DNA of 64,000 nt from assembly GCA_019915015.1 (NCBI GenBank), contig JAHBBC010000059.1, forward strand, positions 30,306 through 94,305, in the 5' to 3' direction. The position numbers and the translations under genes are program-made. This DNA is from Auriscalpium vulgare. Its lineage: Eukaryota > Basidiomycota > Agaricomycetes > Russulales > Auriscalpiaceae. The notes beneath the pieces were generated by a model, which saw nothing but the letters and a program-made list of their open reading frames with translations, was not told the origin of the DNA and searched no databases. Below are positions 1-11,443 of this stretch, piece by piece (position 1 is the stretch's first letter; each line of letters begins with the position of its first letter).

Positions 1-1373
1 GCCATGCGCTACTACGTCGAGCCTCCTCCGCGCGCCGAACTCTCATATGGGTATGAGCGCTGGGTGCGCCGTCCAGACGAGCGGGGACGCTTGGACAGTC
101 TTCTCCGCGCGTATTCGAAGGTGCGGACGCAAGGTGTCGTTGGCGCGGCCGGCGCAGAGATCGGAGTGGTCAGCTGGCGCGGTGTCATGACGAAGTGAGT
201 CCTCATGGTGCCGCCATTGTGCGTGAACGGGAATCTAACATTGAATGTCCTTTGTGAGGGAGAATATTGACTGCGCCCTACGAGAATCGGGATGGGTGGG
301 AAATGAATATCATGCTGTGTGACGGGACTTTATACTTCGAGGAGCACCTCACGGAGGCGAGGCTGCAGGAAAAGTGAGCACCCGTCGTCGATCCAGACCA
401 GGGATGCACATTGACTTGGCTCAGGAACAACATGCCACCGCATCAGAGGACGCAGACCTACTATGGATACTCCTTCGAATCGTGGTGCACGGCGTCCAAG
501 CCACGCGCGGTGCCTGGCTGGCACGGCGATGTCAATACGAATGTGCAGTGGTGCAGCGTTGTCAAGACAAAACTGGGAGCTACGCGCCTGGTCATTGGCG
601 GGGAAGTAGATTGTGTCAGAGGTGAGTCGATCCTCGCGCGCATTTCGCTATGCCTGTATCAAAATACTGTTATGCAGACCGATATGACGGCCGGAATGAT
701 ACAATGGTCGAGCTCAAGACCTCTATGAACATCCGTGGACCCCAGGATGAGCAACGGTTCGAAAAGTGAGCTCTGGTTTTACGCAGACAATGCGCAGCAT
801 CCTCACGCTTCGGGCAGAAAGCTTCTGAAGTTTTATTTCCAATCCTTCCTTCTTGGCGTGCCGGTATGCTGCCACCGCACCAATGTATTATACACGCGTA
901 GCTCACGAGGCTTGCAGGAAATCATTGTAGGTTTTCGCACGCCAAAAGGCCAGCTGACGACGCTGCAGTCCTTCAAAACGATGCAAATCCCGCGCATGAT
1001 CCGCGGCAAGCCCGATTCATGGGACCCGCAGATATGCCTTCTGTGGGGTGACGAGTTCGTTACTTGGCTGCGCCAGACCCTCGCTTCTTGGGCTGGGAGC
1101 GGTGGTCCGGAGCGCGTGTGGCGTGTCAAGTTTGCACCTGGCGTCGGTGTTGAGATCGCGATGCTGAACGATGCGGAAACCAAGGACGTCGGCGGCGGCG
1201 AAGAGAGGGTGGGATTTTTGCCTTCGTGGTATTGGAAAGAGATATATCAGAGGGGGGAGGATGATGTGAAGTCGGATGCCGGCAGCGCTTCTGCTGGCAC
1301 TGGTGATGGACTTTCTTCAGCCAATACTCGACTACCAGCCTCAGGCTCGCTCCCTACAGGGTGGCAAATATGA
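1..1373 (+). CDS. RAI1: RAI1/DXO-family decapping nuclease, 5' end missing
   Basis: The RAI1/DXO family removes incomplete or NAD-type 5' caps and partners the nuclear 5'-3' exonuclease Rat1; that role is family knowledge. The window opens inside the gene. Spliced exons read YYVEPP, SYGYERW, SWRGVMTK, YYGYSFES, then GGEVDCVR and VELKTSMNIRGPQDE, which hold the metal-binding Glu/Asp and the ExK motif of the family, followed by KLLKFYFQSFLLGVPEIIVG and PRMIRGKPDSWDP. Introns that keep the frame: 195-262, 374-424, 622-677, 766-817 and 863-917. The last exon runs to a TGA at 1371-1373 and its final 50 or so residues are Ser/Gly-rich and not conserved, so the C-terminal tail is less certain. The N-terminus lies outside the window. 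Confidence 0.88.
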
Positions 1374-2088
1374 TACTCGCCTTGTTTGTGAGTCCAGCTC
1401 GCGACACACGGTTGAGGCGCGAGTCGATCAGCCTGCAAAGCACAGCCTCATGGAAACATAGTACAGAACATGCAAGAACAGAAAGTCGTACGAACAGTCG
1501 TAGATCGCCGGCCTGGTCGATGGCGGCAACCGCCGTTTGCCGGGTATTAGGATGCCCAGATGCACCGGGGAGAGGGTACGAACTACGAAGGATCGCCCGG
1601 CTGACAATGGTTCTGGGCAAAGCCACGACATCCGGGCAAGCGACTGCACTGGAAGAGACAACCGATACAGTCAGAGATCAAAGAACACGGCTGTTACATA
1701 TCATTGGCGGTCTGTTCAAGTTGGCAGCGCATTTTGAGATGAGACTGCGTATGAGGGAAAAAAAAAAAGAAAACAACAGGATTCTTCGCCAAGCATTATG
1801 TAAAAGGAGACAGTCATTGGGGAAAGTTGTTCGAACGCAGAGACACTACGGTGACTCTGACTGACACTGACTCAGGCCCACGGGAGGAGTTGGCGAGCCG
1901 GTCAGTGGCCGCCCGCATTCCGTCGATGGGCCGTGGGAGCGGCCCGGCCGGCCGACCGGCAGCGGCGTGACATCGGGAACGCGCTTCATAACGCGCCGTG
2001 TGACAATCTGCTACGCGCAACTCGCTGTCTGCCCGCGCATCGTCTCCCCTCTCTAACACCACCGCGACTGTCATACGAATCAGCTAGG
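1374..2088. other. Intergenic: RAI1 3' flank and RFC5 promoter
   Basis: I see no gene here. There is an A-rich stretch at about 1759-1775. Short open frames on both strands overlap one another and show no recognisable motif. Confidence 0.6.
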
Positions 2089-3653
2089 ATGCTCTGGGTA
2101 GATCAGGTGAACCACAGTTCGTGAGATGCGCTGTAGTTAACACTGCTGACAGCTCGCCACGAAACAGTACCGTCCAAAGACCTTGAAAGACTTGCATTAC
2201 CATGAGGGCCTGTCGCAGCGCCTCAAATCACTCGTACGCATACTCTTGAATCCCATCGACCAGTGCTGACATAATGTAGGCCGCGTCGGGAGACTTCCCC
2301 CACATGCTGTTCTATGGGCCATCTGGAGCTGGAAAGAAGACACGCATAGCGTGTACATTAAGGGAGCTGTTTGGTCCTGGTGTAGAGAAAGTGCGTGACG
2401 CCCTCAATCAGTCTAAGACCACTCTACTTACATCTTCGGACAGCTGAAAATTGATCAACGTGTGTTCCTCACGCCGTCGAGGAAGAAACTCGACGTGAAC
2501 ATCGTCCAGAGTAACTACCACATTGAGCTCACACCGAGGTGCGCAGCCCATCTTACATCCCTCAGGACGTGTCTCAAGCTCTGCGCTTCAGTGAAGTCGG
2601 AAATTACGACCGGGTGGTGATTCAAGAAATTCTGAAGGAGATTGCGCAGACGCAGCAGGTCGACCTAAATGCGAAGCAGCGTTTCAAAGGTGCGCTGCAT
2701 TCTCTCCGGCCACAACAACGGTGACCAACGCCCTGCCTACCAGTTGTCATTATCAACGAAGCGGACTCTCTATCTCGTGACGCCCAGGCCGCGCTCCGTC
2801 GGACAATGGAGAAATACATGTCGAACATGCGCATCATCCTCTGCGCCAACAGTACCAGCAGGCTCATTGCCCCCATCAAGAGCCGCTGCCTCCTTCTTCG
2901 CGTCGCAGCGCCGAATCACAAAGAAATGAAGACCGTGTTGGAATACGTGGCGCAGTCCGCGCGGGCTGGTAAAATCCCTGACGAGGCTGCGGAGGACATC
3001 GTCCGGGATTCAAATGGCAACATGCGCAAGGCGATCTTAGTGTTCGAAGCACTGAAGATGCAGACGTCCGTGCTCCAGCTCCCTTCCTCACGGAGATTGT
3101 CTGACGCAATACCACAGGCCAGACTTATCCGGCCCTCTATCAATCGCGAAGCCTGACTGGGAAACGTACTGTCATAAGGTTGGAGATATGATACTGCAGG
3201 AGCAAACGCCGCAGCGCGTCATGGACGTGCGCGCTAAGCTCTACGAACTACTCAGCCACTGTATCCCGCCAACGATCATTATAAAGGTGTGTCTTGTACG
3301 AAAACAGCTCTTGCCTTTTTCACCGACAACGCTGGTAGACTGTCGCTGAGCGGGTGGTGCAAGGGGTAGATGAGAGCTTAAAAGCGGACATCATGCACTG
3401 GGCAGCCATCTACGTGAGCTCCCGATACCTCACAATTCTCGAAATCTAATGTATTTTATGTGCGATGCCTCCAGGAGAACCGGATGCGCATTGGCAGCAA
3501 GAAGATATATCATCTAGAAGCATGGGTTGTCAAGGTTATGTCACTGTATAAAGTATGTAGCATCTTCTTCCGCGGCAATGCATAACAGCTTACCTGGGTT
3601 TGCAGCACTTCTTCTATGACATGGACATGTCAGGATTTGAGGATGGCTTTTAA
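2089..3653 (+). CDS. RFC5: Replication factor C subunit (yeast Rfc5 / human RFC3 type)
   Basis: This is a small subunit of the RFC clamp loader, which loads PCNA at primer-template junctions in the nucleus and also serves in the checkpoint and alternative loaders. The start ATG at 2089 gives MLWVDQYRPKTLKDL after removal of intron 2107-2167. The P-loop reads GPSGAGKKTR and the Walker B position reads NEADSL instead of DEAD, both typical of the Rfc5/RFC3 subunit. The SRC arginine-finger motif is in IAPIKSRCLLLR. The C-terminal collar reads GSKKIYHLEAWVVKVMSLYK and the protein ends MSGFEDGF. Further introns in frame: 2234-2279, 2391-2443, 2539-2591, 2690-2743, 3066-3117, 3287-3338, 3414-3474 and 3553-3605, making ten exons for roughly 350 residues, the usual family length. 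All splice sites are GT-AG and no frame break is needed. Confidence 0.96.
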
Positions 3654-5224
3654 AACAACAAGCTCATCTATGTGTGTCCCCGTATCCCATGTATCATATA
3701 CTTCCCTGTAGCATCTTTCTGTCCGCGCGTCCGTCATTCGTTGGCTCGAAGGCTGACACGAAGAACAGACTCCATCAGGATCACTGATGGCGCGTCGCAT
3801 TTGCTGGACAGTTCCCACTGATCATATACAAATTTTCACTAACGCAGCGAGATGGAGTAGCTAAAAGCATCCACCATCTAATTAGAGGGTCAAACAAGAA
3901 GGCTGCAGATGAGACGTCCAACGAGTCATCGACATCTTTGATCGTTTATATGTACCAGAAGTTTTCCTCCCAACGTGGTGGTGTTACTTTGGCCTGTTGC
4001 ATGACACCAAGCATCGCAATGGCATATACATCTCTGAGCGGCATGGATCTCCTGCCATACCAAAAGGAGCGAGCTTGCCGCCGCTGGCCTTCCCTCTGCG
4101 ACGGCTTTACAGTAGGTAATTCGGTGGTATCCCGGCCCTTTGACGCGCACGCTTCAGACTTCTCAATCACGAAACCAACTGCTGACTCTCGTGACGAAAG
4201 GCTGGGCCACGCAAGCTGTCGTCAGAGTCTCGCCCGTGGACACGCAGGCCGCCAATAGACAGCAATGGAAAGCACGCGGCTGGTGTCGGCCCTTCTGGCG
4301 CCGATATACGTCACAGATGAGGCCGCCCCATGGACGCCGCCGCCGCTCGTGCCAGGGCGCGACGTTGAAGAGCGTCTGATATGTTTCGAATTCGGACGGA
4401 TGCTTCAGGTGCAATATTGAATAAGTAATGGCCGGCCGAGCGTTCCATTCCCGCTGATCGATTCAATTGGGACGCGTCCTTGCCCAGCGGATCACGAGTC
4501 CTGGCGAAGGGCCATCACTGGCATCAGCGAGTCGGGGGCGCCATTCTTCGCGGTACAAGCAATGGACACGTCTCCCACATGTCCATCGAGCTGTCTACGT
4601 GCCAGTCCCCTTGGCAAACAGTGCGGCGTCGACGTCGGTCGCAGCGGCACTGCCTAGTGTCAGCTGGAGGAGGCTGAGTGTTATTCTGTCAGCTGATTTC
4701 GTGTCATCAACAACGTTATCGTTCCCATCGGTTGGTTCGCCCGAGTCCCATTGCCAACCGAGTCCACCGAGACCACATGCAATGATATCTTCCGCCCGCC
4801 GGCGATGACGCGAAGAAGCGCGCTCGCCGCTACGGAAGCCAGCTGTATCCGTGTGCTGCGAACACGCGCGAGCGGTGCACCGTGGCAGGCTGGGACGCCG
4901 CCATGCGGCGGGGGCGCACGGACCAGGGTATATCTGACAATTAAATTTGTTGGCTCAGGGGCCGGCCGCCTGTCCCGTGGCCGGCGGGGGCGCGGAGCAC
5001 GCTCGGAGCGCTGAGGGGCAAGTGGCTGAAACCGCCGGCCGGTGGCCGGCGCGCGACGCGTCTTACATAACGGGGTCCCTACACCCGGCCGCGTCCCACA
5101 CGTCCAGTCCTCGCCCCAACGTCGTCCCCGTTGTCGCGCACGGCCTCCACGCCCTCGCGTCCGCACCCCGGCGACATCGACACGTACCCTTCTTTGCTGT
5201 ATATATTCCTCCCTGCTGTCGCCT
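3654..5224. other. Intergenic, no gene supported
   Basis: This holds the RFC5 3' flank and the promoter of the gene at 5225. A 276-residue minus-strand open frame at 4681-5511 is Arg/Ala/Gly-rich and overlaps the first exon and intron of that gene, so I treat it as a shadow of GC-rich DNA. I see no repeat, RNA gene or conserved motif. Confidence 0.55.
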
Positions 5225-7430
5225 ATGACGACGCCCTCCTCGTCGACAACGACCCCATCACCTCCCATGGCCTTCCTCCAGGCCAAGCCCCTCGCAGGCG
5301 CTGCTCCGGCGCTCCAGAACGAGATTGACGCAGCAGAGCGGGAAGAGAGACAGCGGGCAGTCCAGAAGCTTCTCGCAAGGGCGGAAATCTCGAAGGTGAG
5401 TTGATGTCCTCCCTCCCCCCCCCAGGCCGCGCGGTACGCGTCGGGTCGCGTGTGATGGCGTGTTTTCTCTCGCGTTCTTGCTGCCCTGTGCCCACAGGAC
5501 ACTGCGCGCATATACTTGGACTCGTATACTGTCTCGCCGCTGCTGTATTGCTCGTGGGTAGCAAACTATGGGATCCGGGGAGCGAAGCGCCCATCAGTCC
5601 GCAGTGTTGATGGCGTGGTAGCGGTCCGCCCTCCTCACAACTGTGTTTCTACCCTCCTCTTGCGTCTATGTTTCTCTACGCGAGGTCCGATGTCGATATC
5701 TAATTTTCGAATTTTTTCCGCAGCTCACTCGTGGCCTCCGCGCGCGACTTTCGTACGCGACCTACAAGGCGTCGCACAACATCTCCCGCGCTTCCATTGG
5801 AGACCTTGAGTCTCAACTGCCGGCAGACAACGCGTCTGCCGTCTGGGCGCCCGTCCGAACGAACTATTACGACAACCCGGCCACACAGGGGAACAGCGCC
5901 ATGAACCCTTCCCTAGGAGCTTCACAGCGTAAAGGATCCATGGCGCCGCCAACTGTCATCCCATCATCGAGCTCTCGCGGTCATCATGCGCAAGCGGCCC
6001 AAGCCAGGGAGCCATCGAGCGCCAATGGCACGCAAAGCTTATATGCGTCCATTCTTGCCCCGCCGCCAGCCAAGCGTGCAAGAACAATACACAATCCGGA
6101 CGACCCTCCCATCCCCGCTCCAGAGAAGTCGTCCAATGGTACTCCAAAGCAACGCAAGGGATCTCACGCGTCCGAGTCATCCCGTCATTCACACACGCGT
6201 ACTGGGTCCGGCTCACAATCGTATTCCAGTGTCGCGGAACGGACTCGTGCCCATGCAAAACCCAGCAGAGAAGAGCCGAGGAAGCGCAAGGAGTCGTCCA
6301 AGAAGGGCAAGGGCAAGCGTCGTGAGGCCACTTTGGTGGACGCGGACGACCAAGATGTCGACATCGACATGAAGGCCGCCGCCACGCTCACCCACCTCCT
6401 GCGGCAGCGCTCCTCCATGACCCTGGGCGCAACTTCACCACGTTCGAGTATATCCGCGGGCTCGGACGTTGGCTCTTCGCACTCGCACCAATACGCGCAG
6501 AGCTCTGCTCGGACATCGGCGCAGACGACCATGGTTCCCTCTGCGGAGTCTTCATTCACTACTGCGCGGCCAGCGACGCCTCCACGTTCGGACCTCCGTG
6601 GGCTGCCGAGGACGGGCAGTCAGTCGACCGACGGCGGGCCTGCATCCGCCACAGACCAGGAAGCCATTAAGCTCCTGTATTTCCTACACGAGTCGCCTTC
6701 TCCTGCTCGTCCAAGCACGACGCGGAGTAGGAACGCCCAGGATGCCGCTGCGTTCCGCACGCTTGGTGGAGGCAACGACTTGAAGGCCAAGGGACGCGTT
6801 TTGTTCCCGACCGCCAGCGGAGGTCCTCCGGACCCCGGTCTGGCGCAACGGATGTTGGCTCGCGACAACACAGGGAGCATTTCCTCGATATCATCAGCCA
6901 TGACGGACAGCCCGACGCCTCGACCTCTGGTTCGGGAGCCGACGTTGATCGAGACTTCAGAGGACCTGGAGCTGCCGCGTGCCGCGGCAGCGTCGCCTCT
7001 CAAGCGGCATCTGGCACCGGAGGATGGCCCCACGACGAAGGTCACGCCTCCCACTCCCACAGAGGAGAAGCCCACGGGCCTGCAGCTCCTGCCGCCGCCC
7101 CCTTCTCCGCATGTACGGCCAGCGCAGGCCCATCCCGCGCCTCCTACATCACCTCCTGCTATCCACAAGTCGCAGAATATGCAGCCCGTGACTCCAGGAA
7201 CGTTGACGTTCAACCTGCACGACTTCATCAATGTGTCGCCATCACCGGCCGCCATGCCGCAGCGCAGCCATGGCGGGCTGAAGCCAATGCTACCCGGTCT
7301 GCGCACAGGGTCGGCACGGAAGCTTTTCCAGGACGAGCAGGACGAACCTATGACCGGGCCGGAGGAGAGCAGGGTAGGGGAAGCGGGGGGTGCCGCCTTG
7401 GGCGCTGGAATTCACCTCACCCACTTCTAG
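5225..7430 (+). CDS. Probable Whi5/Nrm1-like G1/S transcriptional regulator
   Basis: Exon 1 (5225-5395) gives MTTPSSSTTT and ends ARAEISK. An intron of 328 nt (5396-5723), long for this window, leads to exon 2, which begins LTRGLRARLSYATYKASHN and runs open to a TAG at 7430. The joined block, a short basic Leu/Arg helix with Tyr-Lys, resembles the GTB motif of Whi5/Nrm1 proteins, which bind SBF/MBF transcription factors and repress G1/S genes. The remaining 560 residues are low-complexity, rich in Ser, Pro and Thr, with many SP/TP sites as expected of a CDK target, and a basic run KRKESSKKGKGKRRE that could act as a nuclear signal. The family call is inference from one short motif. The alternative is an unnamed disordered nuclear protein. 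Confidence 0.55.
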
Positions 7431-9205
7431 CTCGGTCGCGTCGTCGATGTTCGCGCTCCTGGTTTCGGTACCCATCAACGGCCTGCATCTTTTCAATTCC
7501 CCTGCATCCCAGCATGACGATGACCCATTCACGATCTGCAATTGTCATATATAGCAATCAACATGGACACGAAGGGAATTCTTGCTTGTAACGACTATCC
7601 TGACTGCCGCGATGCGACAGCACATCGCATCATGTATCACCCTGTTCCTTCTGGGGCTTTCCGTCATCTCTTTAAATACGGTGTCCGTCGTGGCATCTTA
7701 TCTATCCCCGTGTCCTAGGTTTGTCGCATGGTTGGCGCCGTTCCTCGTTTCCAATTCTCCCGCCCTCTGATTCCTGTACCATTTCCTGTGATTTTCCATG
7801 CCCCCTTGTTTATTCTTCATTTGTACGATGTGTGTGCTTTACCGAATGTCCATAGTCCTACTAATCTTTTCCCCGTCCATTTGGATAATGTTGGCTTTCC
7901 TCATAGACAGGTCTTCTTTATTTTCTCGCTTACGCCGCTGCCTGTTTTGCTCGCTGTAAGATCTGCGTACGATGATGATTGACGTTGCTTTCGCCTCTGT
8001 ACACAACTGTGTGTTGTTCGCAAATTGTTGTCACTCCCTGCCCTTTGTTTATTAATCCATATCTTGGATACAGCATCATCTGCACAGGTTCGTGCGAGTG
8101 AGCTTCCCGGAATCACTGACGAACGTTTGAACCATCAGACCACGGTCCCGCTCGTTGGGAAGGCAGAAAGTTTGGTCCGATAGCGCCACATGCGTGGATT
8201 CCCTTCACAACGACCCCTGGCCTTATTCGCACAACGACCCCTGGCCTTATTCGCACATCGATGAGCCCTGGATCATAAATTGCAGGACGGTGAAAGCTAT
8301 GTCGGCTGTTTCAAGCCTTTGTGACCATCGCACCACTGATCTATGTACTGACCGAGGCCGTATTTGCCTCCGGTCGCGCCCCGGCCCTGTGCCATGATGG
8401 CGCCGCGAGTACTCCGCGTGCCCTTCGGCTTTGGCGCACCCCACACGCGCGTCCTGCGTGTCATCCCTCACCCACGACAGGCGTCTGGCTGCACAACGAG
8501 GCTACGAAGAGACATGTGACGAAAAAAAAAACAGGCGATCTAAATCTAACTTGGTTTTGTCGATGAATGAAGCAGCGTACCTCCGTGGTGGTGGTTCGTA
8601 ACGTGAACATGACGATACGTCAGTGACAAATGTGCTCGTTTGAACGAAGAAGAGTTGCCGAACCGTATGGATCGCCCAGCTAGAGAAAACCAAGGGAGCC
8701 TATCGGTTACTTCGTTGTTATCTCGTCCTTAGCGCATCTGCGCGTCCTGCTTGGCAGCGCTAAGTAATATGACTTACTCTGCATTCTGCAGACCATCGGA
8801 GAACGGTCGGCTCGTCGTATCTGTCTCTGCCGAGGAAGTCGCGCAGTCACTTGAAGAGAACCCAATCGTCACGCGCTGCATCGCACTGCCCAGCAGCCCT
8901 TCTCAAAGGACCGGCTCAATGGCCGGTACAGCACGTCTCTGGCCGGTTTGCATCTGCCCACACAGACAGAAAAAATCATACAGAAAAAATCATACACATC
9001 GTATTCATTCCTGTGACGTCCCTCCCGTCTTCGGAACCTGTGTCATTTCGCGCGCGGTACACGCCCACCAATGCTACCCCAATTCCACGAGGTTTGAGGT
9101 GGGCGTAATAGCGCTCGTAGCTTGTAGACGGGAAAAGTCGCATAGATGTTGAATGCTATCAAGGCATATGAAAAGCTCGACAATGTATACAAACCGATCA
9201 CTTGT
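7431..9205. other. Convergent intergenic region with a 24-bp tandem duplication
   Basis: This lies between the 3' ends of the regulator (+) and the peroxidase (-). It is T-rich near 7600-8060, in keeping with 3' flanking sequence, and has A runs near 8523 and 8970. Apart from the 24-bp duplication listed separately and a 14-bp duplication near 8966-8993 I see no gene or structured element. Confidence 0.55.
8206..8253. repeat. Perfect 24-bp tandem duplication
   Basis: The unit starting cacaacgacccctggccttat occurs at 8206-8229 and again at 8230-8253 without a mismatch. It lies outside any supported gene and suggests a recent slippage or repair event. Confidence 0.9.
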
Positions 9206-10359
9206 TCATGGGAGGATCGGCCCTTTGACCTCCTCCTCGATGCCAAGCTCGACGCGCATGACGGTGCGATTGAAGGCGCCTATGGTAAGGCCCATTTGGT
9301 CGCGTACCCGCGGCTCCCAACCGGCGGGAAGACGCTCCTCAGTCAGGAAAACATGGAGATCCGCGATGCGGCCGCCGAATAGCGTGAGCATCGTCGAGGA
9401 ACTATGCGGGCACGTCAGTTGCGTTCACCACGTTAGAGCAGCAGCGCGTGCTCACTTAGAGCTGCCAAACATCTTGTGATTGAAGCTCTGCGAGTACTGA
9501 GGGTTGTTCTCCTTCGCCTCCCGCCTGCGCTCGCCCAGCCGCCGCGACAAGTCTGCCGGCGTTAGCGTGCGCGCCAGATCGGGTGCGTCCGCAGCCACAC
9601 GCGTCACGACGTCCGAGTACGGCGAGGAAGTCGGGAACGTGTCGCTTGGCACGCGCCGCTCGGCGGTCGTTGGGAGGTCAGATTTGCCTGCAGAACGGAC
9701 TTTGGGGGGTGGGCCGGTGGCAGAGCGGAGGAGTGCAGAAACGAGTGCGGGAGAGGGGAGTGCTTGGGATTTAGAGTGGAACGAGTCCTCGCCTGGATGA
9801 ATCGCGTTATGGAATGAGCATGAGAAGAGACAGGTTGACATACGGGTCAGCGAAGCGTCGTGCTCGATGCCATTGTGTACGTCGATATCGGCCAGGTCGA
9901 GCGTATCCTTTGAGTACGAGCGCCCGAGGATCCCGGCAATGGTTCGCGGGACGAACAGGCAGAACGTCGGGCTGAAGTTGTACGTCGTGCGGATTGTGCG
10001 TGTCATCTCCTTGAACGTGATGTTGCGTCCATTGCGTGGTAAGATGCCTGCCCGTAGTCATTAGCTCTTTGTTCAGCATGTTATACCAGATGGCGAGACG
10101 CACCGTGATTCGCCATAGCGTTCAGAGCGGGACACGAGCACCTGCTGTCTCCCTCGCCTGGCGGGATGTACTCTGGCCACACACCGCCCGCGCCTGGGTG
10201 CCCCTCTGGTACGACATGGCCGATTTTGCGCTTGAAGGTAACGAGGTTCACGACGACGAGAGAGAGATCCCAGAGCATGAGGCCGACGAAGAATGCGCTC
10301 TCGTTGAGCGCGGAGATGGTACCACGCCCAATACGCCGTAGGGCGGTGAAGAGGAGCAT
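9206..10359 (-). CDS. Family 2 heme-thiolate peroxidase (chloroperoxidase/UPO-like), N-terminally membrane-anchored
   Basis: Heme-thiolate peroxidases oxidise or halogenate organic substrates with H2O2, using a cysteine as the axial heme ligand. The exon 10359-10104 gives GDSRCSCPALNAMANHG, the family Cys-Pro motif, here SCP instead of the usual PCP. Later exons give LPRNGRNITFKE, YNFSPTFC, then LHNGIEHDASLTR-like sequence (read VHNGIEHDASLTR) carrying the catalytic EHD, then FGSSNSSTMLTLFGGR, and end GIEEEVKGPILP. Introns: 10048-10103, 9793-9843 and 9402-9455, all keeping frame. I chose ATG 10359 because it opens MLLFTALRR ahead of a hydrophobic stretch (FFVGLMLWDLSLVVVNLV), which suggests a membrane anchor rather than a cleaved signal. 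The frame stays open further upstream without a better ATG. Confidence 0.87.
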
Positions 10360-10747
10360 CTCGGGCGTTGGGGACAAAGGGTGCAAGAGCGTCGGCGACG
10401 TCGCTATAAAGGCGGCGAAGAGGTCATTTCGTGGGAGAAGTGACTGTGTATGGCTTGTCGTTGTGTTAATCTTGCACGGAGCTTCGGGGCGTGGTGATCA
10501 TTTGTACGTCTGACGGGCTTCCATGGACCATAGGCGCTTGTAGCCGTCCAGATGACACTGGGCCAGTGCGATTTGAAGCAGGGTGAAGGGAAGTGTACGC
10601 GTAGACGAGAGATCTTGACCTTGTGTGACGACAGAGAAACATTAGTAGGCATAAGGGTAGGCCGCCAGAGGGGCACTGGAAGATATTCAAACATACTTAT
10701 CGGACGGACGAGTCGAAGCGACGTATACAAAGAGGAATGGAACGCGC
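10360..10747. other. Intergenic: peroxidase promoter side
   Basis: I see no gene. Minus-strand open frames here end before the peroxidase start and lack conserved sequence; an unrecognised 5' exon of the peroxidase cannot be excluded. Confidence 0.5.
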
Positions 10748-11000
10748 GCGCGCGAGCTCATTTTGACGGCCCGCCGCGGCCCGCTCCCAAACGCATCCGC
10801 CGGCGAGTTCTCAGGAAGCCTGAGTACCCTGCCTGAATGATTACCTCTACGTCGATGCGGAGGGGCATTAAACCTGTGGTTCAAGAATCGCGCTCACGCC
10901 GCACATCGTCGGGTGCGCTCAATATCCCTATGAACTGCTTCGTCATTAGGACGCACCCTACCACCTCCACTATTCGGCAGCTGATTTCTCATGTACACTC
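10748..11000 (+). pseudogene. Degenerate partial copy of the orphan gene at 12899-13506
   Basis: From the shared stretch cattttgacggcccg to the Leu/Ile codons after the shared intron, this segment aligns base by base with 12905-13110. The copies share tacgtcgatgcggag, the block around aacctgtggttca, and gacgcacccta, and both keep a gtgcg donor and a cag acceptor at matching places. This copy lacks the start codon, carries inserted bases near 10765-10780 and in-frame stops (for example tga at about 10815-10840), and similarity ends just after the acceptor. It is therefore a broken 5' fragment. The intact-looking copy lies about 2.1 kb downstream on the far side of the SDR gene. Confidence 0.85.
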
Positions 11001-11220
11001 GAGCCGTCGTCAGCATACTGCGCCTTGCGCTTTTATGGCGTGCGTCAGCGCTTTCGCCCATCCCTACGGAGCTCGTGGAAGTGAGTGGGAGGCACAGGGT
11101 ATGATCGCCGGAAAGCCTTTGGGTCTAATTTCTGTAACGTTAGGGCATATATAACGCGTCGCATCGCGCATCGCATTCTGAAGAGGCGTATGACACAAGT
11201 GGATTGCTGTTTGAATTGCA

Positions 11221-11435
11221 TCCGATATAGTGAGTAAGCTCAACTCCGAACAGCGGAAGACTCAACGCGTATATATACAGTACCATTCCCTAGTCAACTC
11301 CATCCGCAATATCTTTTCCTCTCTACATCCGATATAGTGAGTAAGCTCAAATCCGAACAGCAGAAGACTCAACACGTATATATACAGTACCAATTGCTAG
11401 TCAACTCCATCCGCAACATCTTTTCTTCTCTATCA
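11221..11435 (+). repeat. Tandem duplication of a 107-bp promoter unit
   Basis: Unit 1 (11221-11327) and unit 2 (11328-11435) both begin tccgatatagtgagtaagct, both carry a TATA box in cgtatatatacagtacca and both end in a pyrimidine-rich ttttcttctctat-like tract. They differ at about ten positions. Unit 2 ends eight bases before the SDR start codon at 11444, and its TATA box (about 11376-11385) lies about 60-68 nt upstream of that ATG. Unit 1 supplies a second TATA box at about 11269-11278. Confidence 0.95.
11376..11385 (+). promoter_or_regulatory. Proximal TATA box of the SDR gene
   Basis: The sequence gtatatatac lies in the second promoter unit, about 60 nt before the ATG, followed by a CT-rich tract typical of fungal transcription start regions. 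Confidence 0.7.
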
Positions 11436-11443
11436 AGTGAATC

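Noticed and set aside
4681..5511. Minus-strand open frame of 276 residues
   Set aside because: Arg/Ala/Gly-rich, no motif, and it overlaps exon 1 and the intron of the gene at 5225-7430.
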